A stretch of 35,310 nucleotides of DNA from Robiginitomaculum sp. (GTDB lineage Bacteria; Pseudomonadota; Alphaproteobacteria; Caulobacterales; Maricaulaceae): positions 1 to 35,310 of the forward strand of contig JAUZSF010000023.1 of the NCBI GenBank assembly GCA_030949705.1, written 5' to 3'. How positions within the stretch are numbered: the stretch's first letter is position 1; every line of letters starts with the position of its first letter. A program made the translations under genes and the position numbers. Of the stretch, positions 26,808 to 35,310 are shown in pieces. The notes beneath the pieces were generated by a model that was not told where the DNA came from, made no database searches, and saw nothing but the letters and a program-made list of their open reading frames with translations.

Positions 26808-28067
26808 CTACTCGGCCATCGGCTGTAACCCCTCGGGGTAGGGCACGCTGTACAGCCCATGGGCTTCATGGCCAACCGTAGCCAGAAATAGCCGGTCGCG
26901 GCCCGGGATCACCACCGAAATTTCGCTCAGCACCGATCCATCATGCAGCGAATAAAACAAAGGCGTGCGCCCATCCTGTGACAAGGCCATATAGCTGGTT
27001 TCGCGCGAAACCGGCATCATGGTATCGGGCAGGCGCAACAATAACGGCTTGATCCATGGATGCGCATGGATCCAGTCCACCGCCGAAGAGCGCTGTTTGA
27101 TCATACCGATCCAGATCGTGCCACCCACATCACGGTCCAGCCCATCGGGCATGGCCGGCAGGTTTTTCTGCACAATTTCGCTTTGCCCGGCCCGGGCACC
27201 ATCCAGAAACATCCGCTGTATCTGAAACTTGATGGTTTCGGCGACCAACAGGCTTTGTTCAGCCCCATCCTCGCGATCCTCGACCAGAATGCCATCGGGG
27301 AAGGTGAAATTCTGCGCCACCAACGACACCGTCTTGCTGGGCATATCATAGCGCCAGACCAGCCCGTTTTGGCCCATGGACACGGCCTCGCGATAGGTAC
27401 CGCCGCCGCCCATGCTGGCGTTTGCATACGAAAATGGCTCGGTGAAATAAATCCGCTTTCCATCCCGGCTAACGGCCAGATCATTGCAAAACGCAAACGC
27501 CCGCGAGGTGTCATCCCCCTTGACGGGATGCATCAAGGTCGGCCCGGTGCCGGCGGCATAAACCATTGGCGTGCCGCCAATGTCATCCACCTTGGGCATT
27601 TCCAGCACCAGGGGCGTGATCTCTTTGGTGTTCAAATTCAACTGATAAAGGCCAACCCGTTCGCCCTTGGGATAACTGGCCCCATAAAGATAAGACGCGC
27701 AAAAATAGAGCAGATTTTCATCATTTGGCGCCAACCGCGCCCCGGCCGCCATCAACGGCACGTCAACAAACCGGCTCGCGGCACCCGCCGCCAGGTCAAT
27801 TTTCCATATCCAGCCATCTACCGACGTGGCATAGGCAATGCTTTTATCTTCAAACAGGATCACCTCGTCATAGCCGGGCAGCGATGGCGCGATGTTTTTA
27901 ACCGACGTGCGGATCACATCCGATGCCATTACCTCTTTTACGGCGGGCGAAACGGCCCCCAAATTCAGCTTCGGTCCAATGTGGATATAGGGCGGCGGTG
28001 CGGCATAAATCCACCAGGCCACAAAGACCACCACCACCGCCAACAACGCGTACCGAACAGTTTTCAT
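26808..28067 (-). CDS. Strictosidine-synthase/SMP-30-like beta-propeller, membrane-anchored
   Basis: This protein of 419 residues begins with a single hydrophobic anchor (ALLAVVVVFVAWWIYAAPP) and then has a six-bladed beta-propeller. The motifs CNDLAVSRDGKRIYFTE, FTFPDGILVED, LLVAETIKFQIQR and AMPDGLDRDVGGTIWIGM are those of strictosidine-synthase-like and SMP-30/gluconolactonase proteins, which in bacteria are often calcium-dependent lactonases or esterases. The start at 28067 is used because an upstream ATG at 28142 gives no signal-like sequence; GGGGAAAA precedes it. It faces the SDR operon tail to tail, so its link with that pathway is by proximity only. Confidence 0.8.
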   Translation of the reverse strand: MKTVRYALLAVVVVFVAWWIYAAPPPYIHIGPKLNLGAVSPAVKEVMASDVIRTSVKNIAPSLPGYDEVILFEDKSIAYATSVDGWIWKIDLAAGAASRFVDVPLMAAGARLAPNDENLLYFCASYLYGASYPKGERVGLYQLNLNTKEITPLVLEMPKVDDIGGTPMVYAAGTGPTLMHPVKGDDTSRAFAFCNDLAVSRDGKRIYFTEPFSYANASMGGGGTYREAVSMGQNGLVWRYDMPSKTVSLVAQNFTFPDGILVEDREDGAEQSLLVAETIKFQIQRMFLDGARAGQSEIVQKNLPAMPDGLDRDVGGTIWIGMIKQRSSAVDWIHAHPWIKPLLLRLPDTMMPVSRETSYMALSQDGRTPLFYSLHDGSVLSEISVVIPGRDRLFLATVGHEAHGLYSVPYPEGLQPMAE

Positions 28068-28184
28068 TTTCAGATTTTCCCCAAGCCCGGCTCTATGTAG
28101 GGGGGGCGCTCCCTGATGCGTCAACGAAAATTGGAAAATCACGTCCTCAAATCACGAGCTTTGGCATCGCGATAGGACAGAAAA

Positions 28185-28261
28185 TGGTGGGCCCGGCAGG
28201 ACTCGAACCTGCGACCAGACCGTTATGAGCGGCCGGCTCTAACCAACTGAGCTACAGGCCC
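28185..28261 (-). tRNA. tRNA-Ile (CAT, probably lysidine-modified), CCA encoded
   Basis: The minus strand folds as a 77-nt tRNA starting GGGCCTGTAGCTCAG and ending CCGGGCCCACCA. The anticodon is CAT, but the first pair is a normal G:C and the arms match elongator rather than initiator tRNA. Isoleucine-2 (read after lysidine modification by TilS) is the best fit; elongator Met is the alternative. Confidence 0.9.
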
Positions 28262-28650
28262 CCAAAGGTCAGAGCGCGCTCTATAACCCGCCCGGCGCAG
28301 CAACGGAAGTACCTGACTGCGCCAAACGTTCATATCCGGTGCCTGTCGGTCTAATCCTGATTTTCCCTATCCCGCCAGATGTGCTTTTAAAAGAGAAAAC
28401 GCAGGGGCCGATTCAAAGAGCGCTATAGAAAGACAAGGCAGCGACACCGAGGGGTAAGCCTTGCCCTCATTGCCCCTCAGGTTTGCTATGCGGGGGATTT
28501 CTCCCTCTCCCCAGGGGAGAGGGAGAAGAGATTGCCTCTATATCGGTGCTATGGTTTTGGGAGTGTGGATAACCAAAGAGAGTAGAGTTTAATTTGCCAC
28601 AGGAGCGGTTTTGCCTAAGATGCGGGTGGACAAAGAAAAAGAGGCTTCCC
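28262..28650. other. Intergenic region of 389 bp
   Basis: No convincing gene is seen. It contains upstream sequence of tRNA-Ile (minus strand), a GAGGGGTAA...TTGCCCCTC dyad near 28450-28480, and the 29-bp palindrome at 28499-28527. The promoter of the SIMPL gene should lie near its right end but is not clear. Confidence 0.6.
28499..28527. repeat. 29-bp palindrome of CCCTCTCCCC type
   Basis: TTCTCCCTCTCCCC at 28499-28512 is a perfect reverse complement of 28514-28527, around one base. C/T-G/A palindromes of this composition occur between genes in many proteobacterial genomes as short dispersed repeats. No T-run follows closely, so it is probably not a terminator. Confidence 0.75.
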
Positions 28651-29508
28651 ATGAAACTTATCCCCCTTACCAGTCTGATGGCTTTGGCATTAAGCGGCCC
28701 GGCGCTGGCCCAGGAACGTGTCTTTGAACAACCCTATTGGACCAAAAGCCCGGTTATTGAAGCTCAGGGACGGGCCAAGTTGGAAGTGCCCCCCAATCGT
28801 GCCAGCTTTGGCGTGGAATTTCGTGAAACCGGCGCCAGTGCCGATGACGCCATGCAGGCCGCGGTGGAACGGGCGCGTCTGGCCTATACCACCGTCAAGA
28901 AAGTGGCCGGCGATGATGCCCGGGTGACCAGTTCCGTATCGGTTGAGCCCTATTACAAACAATACCGGGACAAAAACGGCGATCGGATCGAAAATAACCG
29001 CGCCGACAAGGTTGAAGGCTATGCCGCCAAGGTGTCCTTGAAGGTGACCATGCTGGATGTGGACAAGGCTGGCAAGGCGCGTGCCGCCGCCTTGGCCTTG
29101 GGACCAGAGCAAGCCTCGCGCATGCGTATCTATCTGGAACGCACCGCCGAAGTGAATCGCCAGGCCTATGAAGCCGCCGTTACCGACGCGGCCAAACGGG
29201 CAGAGGCCAGCGCCAAGGCCGCCGGGGCCAAGCTGGGCCATCTGATGGTTCTGCAGGAAGGCAATGGCCCCTGTCTGGGATCTTGGACATCACCGCCAGG
29301 CCGGGTAATGAACCGATATGGTCTTGACCGCATGATGTCCAAAACGTCTGCAATGGCGGAACCCTCTGTCATGACCTCTGCCCGTTTTAAAAACGGCAAA
29401 ACCATCACCATTACCCAGGATGATATTAACGCCCTGAACCTGCCCTCGGACCGCGTACCGCAAACCGTGACCGCCAGCGTTTGCGCCGTCTATGCGGTCA
29501 GCCCCTAA
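28651..29508 (+). CDS. SIMPL-domain (DUF541) exported protein
   Basis: This 285-residue protein has a signal peptide (LTSLMALALSGPALAQ) and one SIMPL/DUF541 domain: IEAQGRAKLEVPPNRASFGV at its start, the YKQYRDKNGDRIENNRADKVEGY region, and AYEAAVTDAAKRAEASAKAAG before the C-terminal strands. SIMPL proteins are periplasmic or surface proteins of poorly known role, linked in some species to oxidative-stress tolerance. The start at 28651 has AAGAGG upstream and gives a clean signal peptide. It converges with the His/Arg-rich gene. Confidence 0.87.
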   Translation: MKLIPLTSLMALALSGPALAQERVFEQPYWTKSPVIEAQGRAKLEVPPNRASFGVEFRETGASADDAMQAAVERARLAYTTVKKVAGDDARVTSSVSVEPYYKQYRDKNGDRIENNRADKVEGYAAKVSLKVTMLDVDKAGKARAAALALGPEQASRMRIYLERTAEVNRQAYEAAVTDAAKRAEASAKAAGAKLGHLMVLQEGNGPCLGSWTSPPGRVMNRYGLDRMMSKTSAMAEPSVMTSARFKNGKTITITQDDINALNLPSDRVPQTVTASVCAVYAVSP

Positions 29509-29514
29509 GCCTTT

Positions 29515-29548
29515 AAAAAAAAACAGGCCCCGGACAGCCGGGACCTGT
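29515..29548 (-). terminator. Rho-independent terminator of the His/Arg-rich gene
   Basis: On the minus strand an 11-bp stem (29538-29548 with 29523-29533, one mismatch) closes a 4-base loop and runs directly into a stretch of T (29515-29523). It lies 40 bp after the stop of the gene at 29588. On the plus strand the T-run is on the wrong side, so it would serve the SIMPL gene poorly. Confidence 0.85.
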
Positions 29549-29587
29549 GTCTTAATGATCCTTGCAAAGACCAAATAGAGACCGGCG

Positions 29588-30520
29588 CTAGTGAATATAG
29601 CGGACCAGGGTTTGTGCACCGGTTTCGTAATATTCGCCACTGGCGCTATCATAACAGATCATCGAAGAGACAATGGCGGAGCGGCGCCCGAACACCCCGC
29701 GATGGGTTTCACGGTGACAGTCGCGCACATCGATGCCGCCATAAGTACCATCGGTATAAGAGCTATAAGCGAACTGGTCGCTGTAATTACGGCCCCAGTT
29801 GGCCCCATAGCTTTGATGGTATGGATCGGTGCAATAGATATTGGAATGCCCGCGGTGTCCGTAGCCGGTGCGGTATCCAGTGCGGCTGCGATAACCATAA
29901 CGGTCCCCATACCACCATGGATATAGGTCATAACCGCTGTAAAAGGGATAGCCATACCGATTGCCATATCCATAGCTGCCATAACCAAGGTTAAACGAAA
30001 AAGCAGAATGGTTATGACGTCCGTAATAGTAATTATTGCGGTAATAATTGCGCGCTTCACGGCGTTCGTGGCGGCGATGCGCGCGTCTGGCCTCGCGACG
30101 CTCATGGCGCTCATAGCGGCGTTCATTACGTTCATGGCGGCGAGCCTCGCGGCGTTCATGACGACGATTATAACGCTGGTCGTAATGATCGTTCCCGTTA
30201 TGAGTGCTGTAATTTCGATTATTATTATACCGGCGATGGCCACGGGCATCATTGTCACGATGACGATTGCGGAATTGATGGTTCTGGTTGTCACGATGAC
30301 GATTGCCCCGGCGCGAACTGTCACCATTATGATTACCGTTCCGACGATTGTCGCGGACATGGCTTTCGCGGTTTTGACGGGCACCATCACCATTATGCAC
30401 GGCCATTTTGGGGGCAATAAAGCGTTCTGGCTCGTCGGCCCGCGCCGCCGGTGTGGGAAGGCCTGCATAACCAAGCAAAACACCAAGCATGCTAGCGGTT
30501 AGAAATAATCTGGTGCGCAT
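29588..30520 (-). CDS. Secreted His/Arg/Asn/Tyr-rich protein of unknown function
   Basis: This protein of 310 residues has a signal peptide (LFLTASMLGVLLGYAGLPTPAARA) and three zones: an Asn/Arg/His-rich stretch (SRRGNRHRDNQNHQFRN), a charged zone of repeated RRHERREAR units, and a Gly/Tyr-rich zone (YGSYGYGNRYGYPFYSGYD). The C-terminal third is less skewed and has cysteines in IYCTDPY, VRDCHRE and MICYD. I do not recognise a family. The composition suggests binding to metal, nucleic acid or polysaccharide, or packing on the cell surface. The start at 30520 has AAGGAGA in front. It ends before a strong terminator. Confidence 0.75.
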   Translation of the reverse strand: MRTRLFLTASMLGVLLGYAGLPTPAARADEPERFIAPKMAVHNGDGARQNRESHVRDNRRNGNHNGDSSRRGNRHRDNQNHQFRNRHRDNDARGHRRYNNNRNYSTHNGNDHYDQRYNRRHERREARRHERNERRYERHERREARRAHRRHERREARNYYRNNYYYGRHNHSAFSFNLGYGSYGYGNRYGYPFYSGYDLYPWWYGDRYGYRSRTGYRTGYGHRGHSNIYCTDPYHQSYGANWGRNYSDQFAYSSYTDGTYGGIDVRDCHRETHRGVFGRRSAIVSSMICYDSASGEYYETGAQTLVRYIH

Positions 30521-30622
30521 CGGGGTCTCCTTGCAGAGCGGGGTATGACTCATATATGCCATAAGAGTAAATTAACCAACATGAAGCCAAGCTGAACAAG
30601 CCATTCACCCAAGGGAATTTTC

Positions 30623-31003
30623 ATGGCCGAAAACGCCGCCATCGATCTGGAACATTTGCGACGCTATAGCGGCGGCGATGCGGATCTGGAGGCCGAGGTC
30701 TTTGCCCTGTTTCGTCAACAGGTGGAAATGTGGTCACGCCTGTTGGATCCCAAAGTCGATCAGGAAAGCTGGGCTTCGGCGGCACATTCCCTCAAAGGAT
30801 CTGCCCGCAGCATTGGCGCCCACGCCCTGGCTGCCGCCTGTGAACAGGCCGAAAATTGTGGAGCAGACAGCCCCACTTCGCGTTCAGTCGCGGCCCAGGA
30901 AGTACAAAAATCTGTGGAAGATGCGCTGAAATTTATTGATCAGCACACCTATAAAATGCGCCTTCAGGCGTTGCGCAAATCATCCCAGCGCGCAAATTCG
31001 TAG
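30623..31003 (+). CDS. Histidine phosphotransfer (HPt) domain protein
   Basis: This 126-residue protein is a lone HPt domain, a four-helix bundle that passes phosphate between a hybrid sensor kinase and a response regulator. The phosphorylated histidine is His55 in AAHSLKGSARSIGA, a canonical HPt site. AAGGGAA precedes the ATG. Its last 40 bp overlap the end of the convergent chorismate mutase gene. No kinase or response regulator is in the window, so its partners lie elsewhere. Confidence 0.88.
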   Translation: MAENAAIDLEHLRRYSGGDADLEAEVFALFRQQVEMWSRLLDPKVDQESWASAAHSLKGSARSIGAHALAAACEQAENCGADSPTSRSVAAQEVQKSVEDALKFIDQHTYKMRLQALRKSSQRANS

Positions 31004-31293
31004 GCAATGCACTGTTCCACCATGGTGCGCCACACCGGCTCGGCAATGGTCGCGCTCAGGCCTTCTTTTTGCGCGCTTTTGAGAACCTTTTGCACCACAT
31101 CTTCGATGCGGGCCTCATCGCGAACCGCCTCACGATCCGGCTTGATACGCGCCGCCGCATCCATGTAATCCTGCCGCTCCTTGATCAATTGCACCAGCAA
31201 GCGGTCCAGCCGGTCAATCTCATAGCGGACATCATCCATGGTCTGGCATTCGGGGCCAGTGTTCACGCGCGGATCAGAGATATATTGGGTCAT
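30964..31293 (-). CDS. Chorismate mutase, AroQ type
   Basis: This is a 109-residue monofunctional chorismate mutase, which turns chorismate into prephenate on the way to Phe and Tyr. The all-helical AroQ pattern is visible: VRYEIDRLDRLLVQLIKERQ at the start (helix 1 with the catalytic Arg), AARIKPDREAVRDEARIEDV in the middle, and a C-terminal helix with WRTMVEQCIAYE. The start at 31293 is chosen because the protein then has family length and GAGAAG precedes the ATG; the longer frame to 31410 is unlikely. It overlaps the HPt gene tail to tail by 40 bp. Confidence 0.85.
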   Translation of the reverse strand: MTQYISDPRVNTGPECQTMDDVRYEIDRLDRLLVQLIKERQDYMDAAARIKPDREAVRDEARIEDVVQKVLKSAQKEGLSATIAEPVWRTMVEQCIAYEFARWDDLRNA

Positions 31294-31415
31294 GGATGGC
31301 TTCTCATTGCTTTTGCGCCGGAACCTACAGAATGCTGCGCAACTGGCAAGTAGAGATAGCGGCACGGTGCCACATAGCCGCAAAGCGGCTTGATCTTGCA
31401 CAGTGCGCACCGTAA

Positions 31416-32498
<1,083 letters not shown>

Positions 32499-32501
32499 GC
32501 C

Positions 32502-33092
32502 ATGGAGGCTTTCACCCTGTATGGCTTTACCGGCTCGGGCAATTGCGAAAAAGTACGCATGGTGGCGGATTTTCTCTCTTTGCCTTACGAATGGATAGAG
32601 ACCCCCATTTTTGACGGGGCGGCCCAAGCCGAAGATTTTTTACAATCCATCAATCCCGCCGGGCAGGTGCCCGCCATTGTCTTTGCCGATCAGCGCACAC
32701 TGGCCCAGTCCAATGCCATTATGCTGTATCTGGCCGAAGGCTCGGCCCTGATCCCCAAAGATGCCTATCGACGCGCGCAAATGCATGCCTGGCTGTTCTG
32801 GGAGCAATACACCCACGAGCCGGCCATAGCGGTGCGCCGGGCGCTGATCCAGTATCGCGGCGTGGATGAGGCCGATATCGACCCGGCCCTGATGCAAAAA
32901 GGCGTGGCGGCACTGGACCTGATGGAGCGTACACTGGTCGACCAAAACTGGCTGGTGGGTGACCAGATGAGCCTCGCTGACATTGCCCTGATGGCCTATA
33001 CCCGCCTCGCCCCGGAGGGTGGATTTTCCCTTGTTCCCTTCCCGGCCATCCAGGACTGGCTGGCACGCTGTGAAGAGTATTTAACCAAGTGA
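32502..33092 (+). CDS. Glutathione S-transferase family protein
   Basis: This 196-residue protein has the thioredoxin-like N-terminal GST domain (TLYGFTGSGNCEKVRMVADF, the cis-proline in NPAGQVPAIV, and AQSNAIMLYLA for the gamma-glutamyl group) and an all-helical C-terminal domain ending NWLVGDQMSLADIALMAYTR. Specific activity cannot be read from the sequence. It begins 3 bp after the ferredoxin reductase stop, so translation may be coupled. Confidence 0.9.
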   Translation: MEAFTLYGFTGSGNCEKVRMVADFLSLPYEWIETPIFDGAAQAEDFLQSINPAGQVPAIVFADQRTLAQSNAIMLYLAEGSALIPKDAYRRAQMHAWLFWEQYTHEPAIAVRRALIQYRGVDEADIDPALMQKGVAALDLMERTLVDQNWLVGDQMSLADIALMAYTRLAPEGGFSLVPFPAIQDWLARCEEYLTK

Positions 33093-33133
33093 TGCCGGCC
33101 CTTGCATCCCCCGGTCAGGCGCGCTAATCGGCC

Positions 33134-33484
33134 ATGATGAACACGACGCCTGAAGCCCCCGAAATCATTCTCAATGTCACCACCATGGATGGACAGGAGC
33201 ATGCCCTGGTCGCCCTGCCCGGCTGGCGTGCCATGGAGGTCATCCGTGACTATGGCCTGCCGATCAAGGCCGAGTGCGGCGGCGCCTGTGCCTGTGCCAC
33301 CTGTCATGTCTATGTAGACCCGGCCTGGACTGACAAGCTGGTCCCGCCGACCAGCGAGGAAGAGGACATGCTGGACGAGGCCTTCGACGTCAAAGAAAAC
33401 TCGCGCCTGTCATGCCAGATCCTGATGAAACCGGCGCTAAACGGGCTGCACCTTTGCCTGGCGCCGGGCTCTGAACCGGATTGA
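33134..33484 (+). CDS. 2Fe-2S ferredoxin, adrenodoxin/putidaredoxin type
   Basis: This 116-residue ferredoxin has the cluster ligands in a C-x5-C-x2-C pattern (Cys48, Cys54 and Cys57 in ECGGACACATCHVYVD) with the fourth ligand Cys94 in LSCQILMKP. This spacing is that of vertebrate-type ferredoxins that serve P450s, Rieske oxygenases or Fe-S assembly. The nearby NADPH-dependent reductase makes them a natural pair. The start ATG at 33134 is followed by a second ATG; either could be used. The gap from the GST gene is 41 bp. Confidence 0.92.
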   Translation: MMNTTPEAPEIILNVTTMDGQEHALVALPGWRAMEVIRDYGLPIKAECGGACACATCHVYVDPAWTDKLVPPTSEEEDMLDEAFDVKENSRLSCQILMKPALNGLHLCLAPGSEPD

Positions 33485-33608
33485 GCATCGCCACCATTCC
33501 CCGGTCCATGCCCAGTATTCCGTTGTTTTTGGCCCGATACTGCTACTTCATAGTCCATTTTTGCCTCGGCATTCTATTTATGCTATATCATCTTCAAAGG
33601 GGACACGC

Positions 33609-34355
33609 ATGAGCGCTGCCACCCAAAGACATGACGACTGCCTTCCAGAAATTATTCTGGAGATTGGTCGTGCCCCCGACACGAAGACTTTGGTAGCGCT
33701 GTTTCGTCATTATCTGGATGAAAACTCACTTGGCCCCTTCACCCTTGCCGAGATATGCAGTGCCGGGGAGGACTGGCGCAAGAACCTGATCCTTGGGACC
33801 ATTCCCAATGCCTATCTGGAAGAATATTTCGCCACCAACAGCTTTTTCGACAGTCCAACCTTTCGCGCCACCCAGTATTCCTGCAAGCCGGTTTCCTTTG
33901 ATAAAATTTTTGATATTGCCCTGCTGTCCCGGCGCGGCCATAAAATTTATAATCGCGCCAAAAGAGCGGGCTTTGAGCATGGATATTGCTTTCCCCTCAA
34001 GGGGCGCAGTTGCCGGCCCACAATGATGTATATTTCCGGCGACTTTAAAAATATTGATGCCCAGGCCCTGATGCTTATGGAAATGGTCATCCTGGCGTTT
34101 TACCGCCGGGCCTGTGACCTTTTCCCCGGATCAGAACTACAGGGGATACGCCATAATGGCGGCTTGTCAGACCGGGAACGCGAAACCCTCAGCTGGGTGG
34201 CCCAGGGCAAAACCGATTGGGAGATTGCACAACTGCTTGAGATCTCGGAACGTACCGTCCATTACCACATAGAAAATGCCAAAAAGAAGATGATGGTACC
34301 AACGCGCCTGCAGGCCGTCGTGGAGGCCATCCGTAATCTTGAGATATTGATCTAG
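33609..34355 (+). CDS. LuxR-family regulator with autoinducer-binding-like domain
   Basis: This 248-residue regulator has an N-terminal domain resembling the AHL-binding domain of LuxR/TraR. Recognisable are YLEEYFATNSFFDSPTF (matching the Tyr and the Asp-Pro region, with one extra residue) and RAKRAGFEHGYCFPLKG, while the tryptophan before the ligand site is Phe in KPVSFDK. Residues 187-245 form the GerE helix-turn-helix (LSDRERETLSWVAQGKTDWE, TVHYHIENAKKKM). No luxI is in the window, so it may be a solo receptor with altered ligand choice. The start at 33609 has AAAGGGGA upstream. Confidence 0.87.
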   Translation: MSAATQRHDDCLPEIILEIGRAPDTKTLVALFRHYLDENSLGPFTLAEICSAGEDWRKNLILGTIPNAYLEEYFATNSFFDSPTFRATQYSCKPVSFDKIFDIALLSRRGHKIYNRAKRAGFEHGYCFPLKGRSCRPTMMYISGDFKNIDAQALMLMEMVILAFYRRACDLFPGSELQGIRHNGGLSDRERETLSWVAQGKTDWEIAQLLEISERTVHYHIENAKKKMMVPTRLQAVVEAIRNLEILI

Positions 34356-34417
34356 GGGGCAGGAGCTATGAACAGGCCCTGATCCTGGGGCATTTTGTTA
34401 AAACATTTTAAGCTTTA

Positions 34418-34437
34418 TCCTGTCTGATCGGACAGGT
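34418..34437. promoter_or_regulatory. Lux-box-like 20-bp dyad
   Basis: The 20-bp sequence 34418-34437 (CCTGTC...GACAGG around a GATC centre) matches the Vibrio fischeri lux box at 16 of 20 positions. It lies 63 bp after the luxR-type gene and 104 bp before the small gene at 34542. It could instead be a weak hairpin terminator of the regulator gene, since TTTAAA follows it. Confidence 0.5.
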
Positions 34438-34541
34438 TTAAACCCCCTTCGGAATCCCTAAATGATCGCCCTGCATTGCACGCATATTCGCTGCGTTCGC
34501 GTGATAATGCATGTTATTAACACTTTCCATTGCGAGCCATT

Positions 34542-34787
34542 ATGGAATCCCTAGACGAGCGCCTTGACCGTATTGAACGCGAAGCCGAAGACATGCCACA
34601 GCTGGACAAGCTGAGCGATCAGGCCCTGCGCCTGCTCTTATCTCAGCACCTTCAGGATATGTGCAACATAGGCCATCGTATTTCCAATATAAGCTTTGAT
34701 GAGATCGTTAAGCTTACGCAATCCAAGCATGGAGCGCTTGGCATGTTGTTGCGCGAATGCGAGATCCGTGGGCGCTCCGCTGGCTGA
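34542..34787 (+). CDS. Small acidic protein of unknown function
   Basis: This 81-residue protein has no recognisable domain. Its sequence is helical and highly charged (ESLDERLDRIEREAEDMPQL, then LRLLLSQHLQDM and GMLLRECEIRG), with no signal peptide or membrane segment. The ATG at 34542 is used; a TTG at 34530 would add four residues. The ribosome-binding site is weak (GCGAG). It lies between a LuxR-type regulator with a lux-box-like dyad and tRNA-Lys, so it might be a target or partner of the regulator; this is only positional. Confidence 0.5.
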   Translation: MESLDERLDRIEREAEDMPQLDKLSDQALRLLLSQHLQDMCNIGHRISNISFDEIVKLTQSKHGALGMLLRECEIRGRSAG

Positions 34788-34867
34788 TCTGAACGCTGCC
34801 CTGCCCTGACAGACAGACTTGCAAATCACGGCCCTATGGCTAAGCTAAGTACCAGTTCTATGGTTAT

Positions 34868-34945
<78 letters not shown>

Positions 34946-35310
34946 TTTTTTCAAGAAATTACAATAAGATAACCGAAGGTCTTGTTAACAACTGACTCTT
35001 CCGGTTTTGATTTGGAAACGTACAAGAGGCAGTGTAACTTATAACGCTTTGATGTATCTCTGGATTTGCAAACGCCTTGCTTGGTAAAATGTAGCAAGGC
35101 GATTTTCATATCTAAACTGAGATTACCGAAGCCTTTCAATGTGAGAAGGCATACCCTTTCGGGATTTCACCTTTTGACAAGCTCAAGGTCCGTTCTTTTC
35201 CTTCCCTAACCGTCATGCGCCTGCCCTGAGATGATATAACAAACCCGCAAAAGGCCTGTTGAAGGCATGCTCCCGACGTCGCCCCGGCCCTTGCTTTCAC
35301 AAAGGAAAAT
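34946..35310. other. Intergenic region of 365 bp at the window end
   Basis: No convincing gene is seen; the short frames here lack a good start site and family match. It holds a 9-bp-stem hairpin at 35073-35101. Nothing else is assignable. Confidence 0.55.
35073..35105 (+). terminator. Weak candidate terminator downstream of tRNA-Lys
   Basis: CGCCTTGCT at 35073-35081 pairs perfectly with AGCAAGGCG at 35093-35101, with an 11-base loop, followed by ATTTT. The stem is good but the T-run is short, and it is 128 bp beyond the tRNA. Confidence 0.4.

Noticed and set aside
27060..28100. A 346-residue frame on the plus strand opposite the strictosidine-synthase-like gene
   Set aside because: It lacks any family motif and mirrors the codon pattern of the real gene; the minus-strand product has clear propeller motifs and an anchor.
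27923..28228. A plus-strand frame ending GPAGLEPATRPL
   Set aside because: The tail is the translated T-arm of tRNA-Ile; the rest lies opposite the start of a real gene.
30008..30502. A 164-residue very hydrophobic frame on the plus strand, opposite the His/Arg-rich gene, and a 275-residue one on the minus strand in another frame
   Set aside because: His, Arg and Asn codons read in other frames give Met, Ile, Val, Thr and Ala, so long hydrophobic frames arise automatically. The His/Arg-rich frame has the signal peptide, ribosome-binding site and terminator.
34951..35139. A 62-residue minus-strand frame near the window end
   Set aside because: No ribosome-binding site, no motif and an atypical composition; it spans a hairpin.

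Overview
The window reads as chromosomal DNA of an alphaproteobacterium of moderate G+C content. The grounds are the protein families (TonB receptor, spinster-type MFS carrier, SIMPL protein, TrxR-like ferredoxin reductase), gene starts preceded by AGGA/GGAGG sites, and the style of the tRNA genes. Genus cannot be fixed from sequence alone. Four insertion sequences lie in the first 22 kb (one IS3, one IS630, two IS5). The last 13 kb looks like stable housekeeping sequence.

Layout. (1) 1-2082: an IS3-family element has cut off the front of a large serine recombinase. The remaining recombinase tail runs into a tRNA-fMet gene, which looks like the end of an integrated island. (2) 2208-12648: a small membrane protein and an MFS carrier, divergent from an SDR. 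An IS630 element sits exactly in the CTAG shared by the stop codons of two convergent genes. Then come an SH3/NlpC-P60 lipoprotein, a DUF819 membrane protein, an NhaC-type antiporter, lysA and an M19 dipeptidase; together these could salvage cell-wall peptides. (3) 12876-20743: a TetR repressor divergent from a TonB receptor gene, with a 46-bp palindrome between them that contains mirrored promoters. The receptor gene is split by an IS5 element. It is followed by an alpha/beta hydrolase, a DUF2817 M14-like peptidase, and a convergent LuxR-type regulator fused to an alpha/beta-hydrolase fold whose catalytic positions appear substituted. This looks like an uptake and hydrolysis locus with its own sensors, now damaged. 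(4) 20870-28067: a second decayed IS5 copy, a cupredoxin, then TetR, a thiamine-diphosphate enzyme and two SDR-type dehydrogenases in tight succession, facing a membrane-anchored strictosidine-synthase/SMP-30-like protein. (5) 28185-35310: tRNA-Ile(CAT), a SIMPL protein, a secreted His/Arg/Tyr-rich protein, an HPt protein, chorismate mutase, a ferredoxin reductase-GST-ferredoxin run, an AHL-type LuxR regulator without a LuxI, a lux-box-like dyad, a small unknown gene and tRNA-Lys(CTT).

The least ordinary items are the LuxR/pseudo-hydrolase fusion, the palindrome with two mirrored promoters, the IS630 insertion that preserves two stop codons, the interleaved inverted repeats before the antiporter gene, and the lux-box-like site. 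All functional statements rest on motif recognition by eye; no database search was possible.
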